In this document: positions 24,874 to 34,559 of the stretch, in pieces | Layout: each line of letters starts with the position of its first letter | How positions within the stretch are numbered: position 1 is the first letter of the stretch | Assembly (NCBI GenBank): GCA_945913025.1 | Contig: CAMECJ010000009.1 | Span: 1 to 61,982, forward strand | Direction of reading: 5' to 3' | Source: an uncultured Elusimicrobia bacterium | Lineage (GTDB): Bacteria > Elusimicrobiota > Elusimicrobia > Elusimicrobiales > Elusimicrobiaceae | Length of the DNA: 61,982 nt | Made by a program: the position numbers and the translations under genes | The notes under the pieces: generated by a model | Told to the model about the DNA's origin: nothing | Seen by the model: the letters and a program-made list of their open reading frames with translations, nothing else | The model's database searches: none

Positions 24874-26283
24874 ATGGCATCTGAAATTAAGTTCGGCACC
24901 GACGGTTGGAGAGGCGTAATTGCGTGGGATTTTACTTTTGGAAACGTCCGCCGCGTCGCACAGGCGCTGGCCGATTACATCAACGAAAACGCTCCTAGCG
25001 ACGAAAAAGGCAAAATGCCTAAAATTTTTGTCGGGTTTGACCGCCGTTTTATGTCCGATTTGTTTGCGGCCGATATTGCCAGTATTTTCCGTTCCAACAA
25101 AATCGACGTTACCCTTTCGGACCGGCCCGTCTCTACGCCGGTGGCCGCGTGCCTGAGTTTAAATAAATTTTGGATGAGTATTATGGTTACCGCCAGCCAT
25201 AATCCGGCCAACTACAACGGCATTAAAATCAAACTGGCGGGCGGTTCGGCTTCCGCGCGCGTGACTAAAGACGTAGAAGCGTTGTTGGACCAAAATTCGA
25301 TTCTCTTTTTATACGGGCAGAAAGCGGTTCAGAAAGATTGTTCCGACGTGTATTTTAAATACGTTGCTTCGCATGTGAATTTGAAAAAAATCAAAACCTT
25401 TAAAGGCAAAGTGGTAATGGATTATATGCACGGGGCGGCGGCGGGATATATGGAAAAATTCCTGCCCGGAAAACAGGTCATCGCGCTGCGGGCTGAACAC
25501 GACCCTACTTTCAGCGGTGTACAGCCCGAACCCGTGGAAAAAAATTTGGTCCTGTTGAAGAAAACCGTCGTAGAGAAAAAAGCCGCCTTGGGCGTAGCTT
25601 TTGACGGCGACGGCGACCGCGTGGCGCTCGTGGACGAAAAAGGAACCTATTTGACGCCGTGTATGATTGCTGCCGTGCTGTGTGATTATTTAATTAAAAA
25701 CAAAAAACTCAAAGGCAAAATCGTGCAGACGGTTTCTATGGGGTATTTGCTTAAACGTATCGCCCGTAAATACGAAATGCTGTTTGAAGAAGTGGGCGTG
25801 GGTTTTAAACATGTGGCCGAACGAATGGCTCTGGAAGATGTGGCGTTCGGCGTGGAGGAATCCGGCGGATTTGCGTGGAAAGGCAATCTGCCCGACCGCG
25901 ACGGTTTGACCGTGGCGCTTGCTTTTTTGGAAGTGATGGCCGTTACGGGCAAGAAAGCCGGCGAGCTGTGCGCGTCGGTGGCGCAGGAGTACGGCGCGTC
26001 CGTTTATTTGCGTAAAGATTTACCGCTTTCTAAACCGGCGGATAAAGCCGCACTGACGGAAAAACTCCGCAAAAAACTGCCCAAAAAAATCAACGGCCGC
26101 AAGGTGGCGGAACTAGTTGCCTTTGACGGGTTAAAAATCATTTTGGAAAACGATGAATGGCTGCTTCTCCGTCCGTCCGGCACAGAGCCGCTTTTGCGTA
26201 TCTACGCCGAAAGCGCCGCCAAAAAAGATACGCTTGCTTTAATCGAATTTGGGGAAAAACTTGTTTCCGCGTATTTGAAATAG
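24874..26283 (+). CDS. Phosphoglucomutase/phosphomannomutase
   Basis: 469-residue alpha-D-phosphohexomutase: GTDGWRG at the N-terminus, phosphoserine motif TASHNP followed by NYNGIKIK, metal loop DGDGDR and phosphate site RPSGTEPLLRIY. It differs from GlmM (2693) and resembles bacterial PGM/PMM enzymes, so glucose-1-phosphate or mannose-1-phosphate for glycan synthesis is likely. Start ATG 24874 follows AGGGAGAG. The response regulator begins seven bases after its stop. Confidence 0.9.
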   Translation: MASEIKFGTDGWRGVIAWDFTFGNVRRVAQALADYINENAPSDEKGKMPKIFVGFDRRFMSDLFAADIASIFRSNKIDVTLSDRPVSTPVAACLSLNKFWMSIMVTASHNPANYNGIKIKLAGGSASARVTKDVEALLDQNSILFLYGQKAVQKDCSDVYFKYVASHVNLKKIKTFKGKVVMDYMHGAAAGYMEKFLPGKQVIALRAEHDPTFSGVQPEPVEKNLVLLKKTVVEKKAALGVAFDGDGDRVALVDEKGTYLTPCMIAAVLCDYLIKNKKLKGKIVQTVSMGYLLKRIARKYEMLFEEVGVGFKHVAERMALEDVAFGVEESGGFAWKGNLPDRDGLTVALAFLEVMAVTGKKAGELCASVAQEYGASVYLRKDLPLSKPADKAALTEKLRKKLPKKINGRKVAELVAFDGLKIILENDEWLLLRPSGTEPLLRIYAESAAKKDTLALIEFGEKLVSAYLK

Positions 26284-26290
26284 AGGGTGT

Positions 26291-26650
26291 ATGATTAAAA
26301 TTGCGTTGGTGGATGATTCCGTTATTTTGCGGGCTATCCGTAACGTATTGGAATCATCCGGCTTTGAGGTGGCTTTTGAAGCGGGCGGTTCGGCAGAACT
26401 GCGCGCAGGCCTTAAAGAATGCGCGGCGGATGTAGTGCTGCTGGACGTGTTTTTTCCGACGGAAAACGGTTTGGATATTTTGGCGGAATTGAAACGTCAT
26501 TATCCGTATATAAAAGTATTGGTAGTTACCGGTTTGCGGCAGGATACCATTTTGGCCGAATCGCAGCGGTTGGGGGCGGACGGCGTGCTGTATAAGCCGT
26601 TTGATTCCGATGAGTTGTTATCCGCCATACATCACGTCTGCGGTAAATAG
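26291..26650 (+). CDS. Stand-alone response regulator receiver domain
   Basis: 119-residue CheY-like receiver with no output domain. The acidic pair is in LVDDS, the phospho-acceptor Asp in VVLLDVFF (about 52), the Thr in VVTGL and the Lys in LYKPFD. No histidine kinase lies nearby, so its partner is encoded elsewhere. It is probably co-transcribed with the mutase upstream and is closed by a terminator at 26672. Confidence 0.9.
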   Translation: MIKIALVDDSVILRAIRNVLESSGFEVAFEAGGSAELRAGLKECAADVVLLDVFFPTENGLDILAELKRHYPYIKVLVVTGLRQDTILAESQRLGADGVLYKPFDSDELLSAIHHVCGK

Positions 26651-26671
26651 AAAGGCTGTGTTGAAGCCAGG

Positions 26672-26694
26672 AAGACCCTTCACGGGTCTTTTTT
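26672..26694 (+). terminator. Response-regulator terminator
   Basis: AAGACCC/GGGTCTT stem followed by six T. Confidence 0.85.
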
Positions 26695-26764
26695 GCGTCA
26701 AATTTAACTTTCTTCTACAGGCGAAAAGTTTAAAATTTCTTTCGCTAATCAGTATGAAACCGGC

Positions 26765-27856
26765 TTACAGTTTTAACCATTTAAATTCGAAAAATACGAC
26801 GACGGAAAAAAACAGCACCGGCCCCCAGCCGGCAACAAACGGGTTGACGTAGCCGTTCTCGCCAATAGAAGTAAACATAGAAATCAGTGCCCAAAACGAA
26901 AACGCGATGACGAGCGAAGTGATAATGTTTAAAATTTTGCTTTTCCGACGCGTGCTGATGGCAAACGGCATACCGAGCAGGCAGATAAGCACCGTAACGA
27001 AAGGGGTGGCTAATTTTGCTTGGCGCATCGTTTCTGCGGAGTAGTAGGAAAGCCCCGTTTGTTTGTGAAAGCGGATGCGTTTGGTTAAATCGCGCACACT
27101 CATTAAATCTTCGTCTACGCGGCTGATGGACATTTGGTCGGGGCGGATTGCCACTTGGGCGGGTGCGGCGGTAAACTTTTCTTCAGCGGTATTGGTGGCA
27201 TCAGTAAATGTGCGGCGCAAACCGTCCACAAACAGCCAGCTTTCTGTTTCCTTGTCCCACACCATCTGTTCCGCCACAATCTGTTCGGCTATTTCCCACT
27301 GGCTGTTGTAAGTGTCTACGGAAACTTTATTCATGGCGCCTTGTTTCAAGTCCACCTCTTTGGCAAATAACATCTGGGCGGGAGAAATTTTGATAATTAC
27401 GTCCTGTTCCAAAGATTGGTTATAATTGGGATGTGGTTTTAAACGTGTATAATAAATGTAATCAGCTTTTGCGTTTAAAGGCGGAACAATAAATTCCTGT
27501 ATCAGCAGGGTGACTGCGGCTACCAGTAAAATGCACACAATGATCGGTTTAAATAATTGCCGCGGCGAAAACCCCCCTGCTATGCAGGCTGTCCATTCGC
27601 CGTTAGAAACCATTTCGGAAATGACGGAAATTGCTCCGAGCAGGCAGGCTACGGGCATAATAGTAGTAATCCAGTTGGGAAACGTGGCCGTGGAATAGGC
27701 CAAAATATCCCAGATGGTGGTAACGCCGTTACCCAGATTTTTCATCTTTTCAAATGTATCGCCCAATACTACGAGGGTGGCAAACACCCCTAAGGAGAAG
27801 AAAAACGGTCCCCAGAATTTTTTTGAAATATATTTATAAATCAGGTGTGCGCGCAT
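26765..27856 (-). CDS. lptG: LPS export permease LptG-like
   Basis: 363-residue YjgP/YjgQ-family permease with three N-terminal and three C-terminal membrane helices around a periplasmic beta-jellyroll domain. It is part of the LptB2FG machine that extracts LPS from the inner membrane. The start is ATG 27856, overlapping the stop of the lptF-like gene by one base (TGATG); a longer upstream reading frame lies inside that gene. LptG rather than LptF is assigned only from gene order. Confidence 0.85.
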   Translation of the reverse strand: MRAHLIYKYISKKFWGPFFFSLGVFATLVVLGDTFEKMKNLGNGVTTIWDILAYSTATFPNWITTIMPVACLLGAISVISEMVSNGEWTACIAGGFSPRQLFKPIIVCILLVAAVTLLIQEFIVPPLNAKADYIYYTRLKPHPNYNQSLEQDVIIKISPAQMLFAKEVDLKQGAMNKVSVDTYNSQWEIAEQIVAEQMVWDKETESWLFVDGLRRTFTDATNTAEEKFTAAPAQVAIRPDQMSISRVDEDLMSVRDLTKRIRFHKQTGLSYYSAETMRQAKLATPFVTVLICLLGMPFAISTRRKSKILNIITSLVIAFSFWALISMFTSIGENGYVNPFVAGWGPVLFFSVVVFFEFKWLKL

Positions 27857-28950
27857 CAGATGTTCATCCTTTTTTTCCACAGCCAGTACGCCGCCCCGAT
27901 CCCGACAAAAATCGGCAGCCACGGGCCCGGATAGGCGATCCACGTGTATTTTTTACCTAAAGACAAACCGAGCGTCAGCAGCAGGTAAAAGCTGAAAATA
28001 ATAATCACGCTGAACAACATTCCCCACCCTTTATTGGTGCGTTTGCCCAGCGAAAAACCGATCGGACAACTGACAAATAACAAAATAATGGGAGACAGCG
28101 CCAGTACGTTACGCATACTGATGCCGGTGCGGTATTCGTTGGCGGTTTCCGCGTCCAACGGGTTTTTGCGCAAACGGCGCAGCAGTTTGGTGGTGGTCAT
28201 TTCCCCCATACGCGGTGCGCGCCGGTGGGCGCGGAACAGCGAAATACTCATCGTGTAATCGTCAAAATTGGCTGCTATGATTGTGGAAGGATCCTTTTGG
28301 TCTATGCGCTGCATTTGCCCGTCTTTTAACTGCAGACCGATAGCGGTGTCGCTTAAAATCACTTTGCCGGAGGAGGCGTTTACTTTGGTGCTGAGTGCGC
28401 CTGCGTCATTCTTTTTGATTAAATGGATAAGTTCGGCCGCGTTAGTCAGCGGGTTAAGTTTTTCCAGATACAAGTCCCAGTCTCCCAAGTCGATAAAAGT
28501 TTGCGGTTCCAGCGTTACTTTGGTAATTTTGCTGCGCGCTTCGTCGCGGCGGTTTAAAAATTGTTTGTAACTGCGTGGTGTCAGCCAGTTGGCCATAATG
28601 ATTAAGATTACAGATAAAACGATAGCGCATGCAAGCAGCGGGCGGATAATTTCTTTAAAGGAAAATCCTGCCGCGCGCAAGGCAATCATTTCCCCTTGTT
28701 CGCTCATATTGGTCAGCGTCAGCAAAACGGCGATTTGAAAAGCCATTGGCGCGCTTAAACAGAATACATCCGGTAAAATGTTGAGTAAAGACGATACAAT
28801 CCAGCCCAGCCCCGTGCCGTACGTCATTGCCATATCCAGCACGCGGATGAAATGGTTCATAAAAATGACGAACGTCAAAATACCCACCACTCCCGCGAAG
28901 AAAGTGATTAAGCTTTTGGCAATGTAACGGGTAAATATGCTGATATGCAT
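27856..28950 (-). CDS. lptF: LPS export permease LptF-like
   Basis: 364-residue partner permease of the same family: six membrane helices with a central periplasmic domain, and NMSEQGEMIALRAAGFSFKEI, the conserved cytoplasmic coupling segment between helices. It opens the two-gene operon. TAAAAT (28957-28962) lies exactly six bases before the ATG and there is no Shine-Dalgarno site, so the transcript is probably leaderless. LptB is not in the window. Confidence 0.87.
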   Translation of the reverse strand: MHISIFTRYIAKSLITFFAGVVGILTFVIFMNHFIRVLDMAMTYGTGLGWIVSSLLNILPDVFCLSAPMAFQIAVLLTLTNMSEQGEMIALRAAGFSFKEIIRPLLACAIVLSVILIIMANWLTPRSYKQFLNRRDEARSKITKVTLEPQTFIDLGDWDLYLEKLNPLTNAAELIHLIKKNDAGALSTKVNASSGKVILSDTAIGLQLKDGQMQRIDQKDPSTIIAANFDDYTMSISLFRAHRRAPRMGEMTTTKLLRRLRKNPLDAETANEYRTGISMRNVLALSPIILLFVSCPIGFSLGKRTNKGWGMLFSVIIIFSFYLLLTLGLSLGKKYTWIAYPGPWLPIFVGIGAAYWLWKKRMNI

Positions 28951-28956
28951 ATTTTT

Positions 28957-28962
28957 ATTTTA
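28957..28962 (-). promoter_or_regulatory. -10 box of lptF (leaderless)
   Basis: TAAAAT on the minus strand, six bases before ATG 28950; no clear -35. Confidence 0.5.
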
Positions 28963-29193
28963 CAAAATATCGGCTTTTTCGGGGGGAAAACGCGCGCGTA
29001 ACCGTGCCGGCGGCAGAAACGGGCAAAACGGGAGGAGGTGCGGCGGAATTTTTGGTACGGGACATCGTATTTGCCTTTGCGGGAGAGGGCCTCAATGGGT
29101 ACGCGGGCGGTTTGTATAGCGAAAGCGGATTTTACCGATTTTATAGAGGGGGTAAATATTATAAAATGAAACAATGAGGTGTTTTGCGTTGTT

Positions 29194-32100
29194 ATGAGGA
29201 TACTGAGGCTCTCCTTTGCCTTTCTTCTGCTTCTTCAGTTTGTTTTCGCTCCCGCGGCGGGTGCGGAAACGCTGCCGTACAGTTTGGTGGATAAAGAGCA
29301 GTATTCCATTTTTCAGGAAGAACAAGCCGCCAAGCGGGAGGAAGAGTTATCCCTTCAGGACCCTCCGGACGACGCCGATCTCTTGCGCTATTCCGGCGAA
29401 TTTTGGCGTCAGGCCGTTACGGCCGTAGAAGGTGCCTACCGTCTTGATAAAGAGCCGGAACCTATTCCCGATTTAACCCTTTTAAATCCGACGCTTTCCT
29501 TGCCGCTGTACGGTACCAGCATCGCCCTGACGGGTCGTTATGTGCTGGGATTTAAACTTTCCGCCAAAAAATACAAAGAAGATCCCAATAACGATATCGA
29601 GGACCGCAACGAAAGCACGATGGAAATGAACCAAGAAATGCAGCTTAAAATGCAGGGTAAAATTATGGATCGCATTTTCGTGGATATCGATTATGACGAC
29701 CAGCGTGAGGACGAAAAAACCATTTCCGTAGCATACCGCGGGAAAGAGGGGGAATTGGTGCAGCTGGCGGAATTCGGTGATCTGAATCTTTCGCTCCCGC
29801 AGACGGAATTTATCACGTATCAAAAACAGCTGTTCGGCGCCAAAATGCACTTGCAGCACAAAAACGCCAATTTGTATTTAATCGGTTCGCAGACGAAAGG
29901 TTCCAGCAAACAGAAGCAGTTCGTGGGGAGCAGTGTGTCGGAAATTATTTCGCTGGCTGATAAGGATTATATCCGCCGGACGTATTATGATTTAACCTTC
30001 GGCGGAAACATTCATCCGGACGGCCCTTCCGCCTATTCTTTCTGGCGGGATACTGTCGGTAACATATCCCCGGGATCCGAAGAAATTTACTTGGACAGCA
30101 ATACCACCTCGTCCGATTACGTTCCCGTTACCAAAGAAGCCACCGACTACTTGGGTACTGACCGCTACGCCGCCCAATGGCAGCTGCTTACCCGCGGCGT
30201 GGACTATACGGTGGATTATTCGCGCGGCATTATTACGTTTAAGCGTTCTATTTCGGCCGAGAGTGTCATTGCCGTAGACTACCGCAACTCGCGCGGCGAA
30301 TGGCTTAGCGCGGCGGGCGCAACTCCCAATACCATCAAACTGATTAAAACGGAAAACGACAAATCGTGGGGCAGTAATTTGGACGAAAGCGCCAGTAAAC
30401 TGGAAATCAAAACTTTTTATAACATCGGCGCCCAAAAAATCACGCAGGACAACGGCAAAGGAAACTTTATTTTACGCTTGTTGGACGCTAACGGACAAGA
30501 GGTGGGGCAGTCGGCCTCGCCCCGTCAGGTATATCCCAGTACGATAGAGGTGGATTTTAATACGGGTATCTTCGAGCTGCAAAACCGTATGGTGGATGAC
30601 CCTGGACTTTACAACGTAACGCCCGTATCGTCGCGCAACCGCACGTTTCAAATTCAGTACGAGTCTACGGTAAAAACGTATTTTATTGAGTCGGACATCG
30701 TGCTTGAATCCGAAAGCGTCAAGCTAAACGGCCGCCAGCTGGTGCGCAACAACGATTATTACATCGATTATACCTCCGGCTTTATTACGTTCTACAAAGG
30801 CGACGAAATTACCGAAAATTCCGTTATTGATATTACTTATGATACGGTAACGGGTTCCAGTTCCAATAATTCTGTTTTGGGCGGACGCTTGGATTATAAA
30901 TTGTTTGATAAAATCGTAATGGGCGCGACGGTGCTGCAGGAAGGGAGCGACAAACCCTCCTCCGTGCCGCAGGTGGGTGCGTATGCCAAAGAATTGCTTG
31001 TCTACGGGGCGGACGTAAACGGGAAAGACATTAAACTGGCCGAGCCGGTTTCCGTGGATTTCAGCGCAGAGGTGGCCAAGAGCAGAAAGAAACAGAACCT
31101 GTTCGGTTACGCGATGATTGACAGTATGAACGAAACGAACGAGCAGGTCTCCGGTTCGCGCATTTTTCGGGACTGGATTATCGCTTCCAACCCGACAATC
31201 CAGGGCGACTCCAACAGCGGCAAACCGTCCTTTTTAAACGCCGTCCGCTGGGATACGCAAGATTTGCCCGCGTTGGAAATCAACCCGCATTCGATTGCTG
31301 ACTACAATGATAAGCAGCAAGTGCTGGTTTTAAATTATGACTTTTCCCAAGGTATCAATTTTGACGGACGCGATGAAGTTTCCATCGTCTATCCGTTAAG
31401 CACGAGCGGTGTAGACTTGTCGGACAAGACATCTTTTGAGCTGACGATGCTCGGCGAAGAAGGCGGTCCGCAGGTAAACTTTACGTTTGGTAACATTTCA
31501 GAGTATTCCGACAGCTCTTTGGGTATGGACACCCAGTGCGGTATGGGCGTGCCGAAAACGGAGGACGTCGCCTGCCGCAACAGCCTAGCGCCGAATGAGG
31601 ATATCGGCTGGCTGTTTACCAATCCGGACGGCACGGAAGAACGGTATAATCCGTTTGTCAACAACGTCTATAATCCCGAATCCCAGCCGAACGGACGTAT
31701 TGATACGCAGGATTTAAACGGCAACGGAAAGTATGACGCGGAGGATATTCCTTTGCAAGGTAATTTTGGTTTTGCGGGTGCGCCTATTGACGGACTGGCC
31801 GGAAACTTGGCGACAAATACCTCTTGGCAGACGTATACGTCGCCGCTGTTAATTACTTCTGCGGAAAAAAGCCAGTGGACGGCGGTGCGCCACCTGCGTA
31901 TTACGCTGAAAAAAGGCCAAAAAATGAAAGGGCAGATTAAAATCGCCAACGTGTCTCTGTCCGGTACCGCGTGGAACGTAAAAGACGGCACGGACCCCGA
32001 CCAGTTTGCCGTATCCGGTATCAATAACGTGGATAATTCCAATTACGAACCGATTTTCGCTGACCGCGTTGGCGACGGTTTGCGCGTATTTAATTATCTG

Positions 32101-34551
32101 TACGGTTCTGTGAATAATTTCAAAAAAGATAACAATTCCGCCAACGCGCTGGATCAGGCGCTAAATTTAAAGTTTGATACCGCTTTGCTGCCTTTCGTGC
32201 CCGATGATACGGATGAAATTCATCCCGCGGGCGAACTGTACGCCAACCGGAACTTTAGGAGTATGGATTTTTCGCAGCACCGCGAGCTGCGCTTCCTGTT
32301 GCATAGTACGTCGGCCAATGCGGGAACGGAGTTCTTTTTAAAAGTAGGTACGGAAACGAATTTTGACAAAGTCATCGTTCCGGCGGATTTCGACGGTTGG
32401 CGGCTGATTTCGCTGCGGATGGCGGATTCGGACGGAGACGGTATTACCGATACGCTTGAGAACGTGTCCGACCCGTCGTACAATGTGCGCGTTGCCCGTC
32501 ACCGCTCGACGGGGGGGCTGCTCAATTTTCGTGAAATCAGCTTAATTTTGTCCGGCGTGCAAAAAAAAGAAGGCACCGTCGGCAGCCAAGGCGAGGTGTG
32601 GCTAAATGTTATTCACTTGGCCGAAGCCATTACGCTGGAGGGCGAAGCGTACAAAGGCGACGTGGTGGTAAAGTGGGACGGTTGGGGCAGCGCGGGAGCC
32701 AAATACAAATATCAGGACAGCAATTTTGAAACCCCGCTCAGCGTCGCCAAAAACCAAGAGGTGACGGAAGAAGAATACTTTTTGAAAGTGGATAAAATCA
32801 AAGAGTTCCCGATGCAGGCCAATTTAACCCGCAGTACGGTGGTGACGCCGCTGATTACGGACAGTTCGGATTACAACACCGTCAGCCTGCTTGATAAAGG
32901 CAAGGTGGAACGCCAAACCGCCGTCGTGCGCGGGGACTTTATTAAAGCAAATATGCCCAGAGTCGGGCTGGAATATACGCTTGATCAAGTGGACTATGGC
33001 GCGATGAAACGCAAAGATGACGCCCGCACCTATGGCGCGACGCTGACGCACTCCGCAGGCTCGTTTAAAAACATTTCTGCGGGATACTATATTACCGATT
33101 CTTCCGTAGATTACGACCGCGAACGCCACTTGGAATCCGAAAACTACTACAACACCGATGAAAACACGCAAAAAATGAATGTAAAGGTAACGTACCAGCC
33201 CAACAACCGTTTCAGTTTTACCCCCAGTTACAGCTTGAGCAAAAGCAAAGAAGACCGCATGAAGTATGAAACAGACGCGGTCACTTCATCACGTTATCCC
33301 AAAGCCATGACCCAGAATACCGGTTTTAACAGTACGTGGAAAATAAATAAATGGCTGGCTCCGTCGGTCAGTTACAACATCAGCACGGTGGAAAACAATA
33401 ACCTTACCGCCAAAACGATTACATCTTCCGGCGCGCGCGTGAATGTGGGAGTGGGCGACGTAAAAACCGTCAACCGCAATGCCGATGGCGGCGTAACGCT
33501 GGCGCTCAACGGAAACGAACTGCTTCCCAAAAGCAAACTGTTTAATACATTTGTCATTTCGTCCAGTTACCGCATTCAGGATGCGGACTCTTGGGCGGAT
33601 GTGGACAGCGGATTTGATTCGCGCAAAGAACTATGGGTCCGCCGCTCGTTTAAGGACGTGGGTCAGTACGGTTACCGTAAAAGTATGACCCTGCGCGACA
33701 CATTTACTTCTACCCAGCGTTGGAATCCGCTTTCCAAGTACGAATTAAACGGCGCATCGGCTCCGCTGAAAACCATTTCCCTCATCAACAACTTTACCAA
33801 AACTTTTCAAACCAACGAACAAACGGGTACGGCATACGATTCCACCAGTCTTACGCTTCCGGATTTGACGTTTTCCATTTCAGATTTGGAAAAATTCTTT
33901 TATGGCGGGCGCTGGCTGAGTTCGTCCAATTTAAAATTGCGTTACGGCAAGTCGGAGCAGATTAACGAGGGGTCTGACGAGCAATACTCCACCCAGTACG
34001 GCGGGGACTTGCGCTTTATGCTGTTTAATTATTTTGATACGGTGCTGAATTACACGCGCAAAAATTCCGACAAAACCGATATCCGTATGAACGCCAGTTT
34101 GGAAAGAGTACGCGAGGAAAATTTATCCGCACAGACTTCTTTTTACGTCGGCTCTATGCGCGTGACGCCCAAAATTACGCATAATTCGTACGACCGCTGG
34201 CTGGTAAGCGGCAAACTCAGCGAAAGTTCTACCGAAACCGTGCCGAGTGTAAACTTGCGCTGGGACTTTAATCTGCCCCACGGCATTAAACTGCCGTTTA
34301 TCAACAAAATGTACAACGCGTCCAACCGTGTGATTTGGAATACCAACTTCAGCTATACGGACAAACGCTCCCCCGTGGAAGTGAAAGAAAACTATAGAAT
34401 GTACGATTTGAGTTCCTCGCTTGATTACGAATTTTCCCAAAACCTGCGTTTTACGGTGTCGGGCGGGCTGACTATTTTGGATCACGCTTACGTCGCCACG
34501 GAAGATTATACCGCCTATAACGTGGCGGCTAATATTACTGTCCAATTTTAG
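29194..34551 (+). CDS. Giant outer-membrane protein, SprA-like (type IX secretion translocon family)
   Basis: About 1,785 residues. ATG 29194 begins a clean signal peptide (MRILRLSFAFLLLLQF...AGA); GTG 29179 would add five residues. After the signal, the region near residues 140-240 (counting from GTG) resembles the N-terminal block of SprA: a LKMQGKIMDRIFVDIDYD core, then GDLNLSLPQTEFITYQKQLFG and QTKGSSKQK. Two copies of the SprA-type repeat follow: RGVDYTVDYSRGIITF (about 339) and NNDYYIDYTSGFITFY (about 523). The second half is long amphipathic strands ending ITVQF, a C-terminal Phe as in BAM-inserted barrels. SprA forms the T9SS outer-membrane channel in Bacteroidota. Orthology is inferred from motif pattern only. 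comF follows eight bases later. Confidence 0.75.
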   Translation: MRILRLSFAFLLLLQFVFAPAAGAETLPYSLVDKEQYSIFQEEQAAKREEELSLQDPPDDADLLRYSGEFWRQAVTAVEGAYRLDKEPEPIPDLTLLNPTLSLPLYGTSIALTGRYVLGFKLSAKKYKEDPNNDIEDRNESTMEMNQEMQLKMQGKIMDRIFVDIDYDDQREDEKTISVAYRGKEGELVQLAEFGDLNLSLPQTEFITYQKQLFGAKMHLQHKNANLYLIGSQTKGSSKQKQFVGSSVSEIISLADKDYIRRTYYDLTFGGNIHPDGPSAYSFWRDTVGNISPGSEEIYLDSNTTSSDYVPVTKEATDYLGTDRYAAQWQLLTRGVDYTVDYSRGIITFKRSISAESVIAVDYRNSRGEWLSAAGATPNTIKLIKTENDKSWGSNLDESASKLEIKTFYNIGAQKITQDNGKGNFILRLLDANGQEVGQSASPRQVYPSTIEVDFNTGIFELQNRMVDDPGLYNVTPVSSRNRTFQIQYESTVKTYFIESDIVLESESVKLNGRQLVRNNDYYIDYTSGFITFYKGDEITENSVIDITYDTVTGSSSNNSVLGGRLDYKLFDKIVMGATVLQEGSDKPSSVPQVGAYAKELLVYGADVNGKDIKLAEPVSVDFSAEVAKSRKKQNLFGYAMIDSMNETNEQVSGSRIFRDWIIASNPTIQGDSNSGKPSFLNAVRWDTQDLPALEINPHSIADYNDKQQVLVLNYDFSQGINFDGRDEVSIVYPLSTSGVDLSDKTSFELTMLGEEGGPQVNFTFGNISEYSDSSLGMDTQCGMGVPKTEDVACRNSLAPNEDIGWLFTNPDGTEERYNPFVNNVYNPESQPNGRIDTQDLNGNGKYDAEDIPLQGNFGFAGAPIDGLAGNLATNTSWQTYTSPLLITSAEKSQWTAVRHLRITLKKGQKMKGQIKIANVSLSGTAWNVKDGTDPDQFAVSGINNVDNSNYEPIFADRVGDGLRVFNYLYGSVNNFKKDNNSANALDQALNLKFDTALLPFVPDDTDEIHPAGELYANRNFRSMDFSQHRELRFLLHSTSANAGTEFFLKVGTETNFDKVIVPADFDGWRLISLRMADSDGDGITDTLENVSDPSYNVRVARHRSTGGLLNFREISLILSGVQKKEGTVGSQGEVWLNVIHLAEAITLEGEAYKGDVVVKWDGWGSAGAKYKYQDSNFETPLSVAKNQEVTEEEYFLKVDKIKEFPMQANLTRSTVVTPLITDSSDYNTVSLLDKGKVERQTAVVRGDFIKANMPRVGLEYTLDQVDYGAMKRKDDARTYGATLTHSAGSFKNISAGYYITDSSVDYDRERHLESENYYNTDENTQKMNVKVTYQPNNRFSFTPSYSLSKSKEDRMKYETDAVTSSRYPKAMTQNTGFNSTWKINKWLAPSVSYNISTVENNNLTAKTITSSGARVNVGVGDVKTVNRNADGGVTLALNGNELLPKSKLFNTFVISSSYRIQDADSWADVDSGFDSRKELWVRRSFKDVGQYGYRKSMTLRDTFTSTQRWNPLSKYELNGASAPLKTISLINNFTKTFQTNEQTGTAYDSTSLTLPDLTFSISDLEKFFYGGRWLSSSNLKLRYGKSEQINEGSDEQYSTQYGGDLRFMLFNYFDTVLNYTRKNSDKTDIRMNASLERVREENLSAQTSFYVGSMRVTPKITHNSYDRWLVSGKLSESSTETVPSVNLRWDFNLPHGIKLPFINKMYNASNRVIWNTNFSYTDKRSPVEVKENYRMYDLSSSLDYEFSQNLRFTVSGGLTILDHAYVATEDYTAYNVAANITVQF

Positions 34552-34559
34552 GAGAGCGT

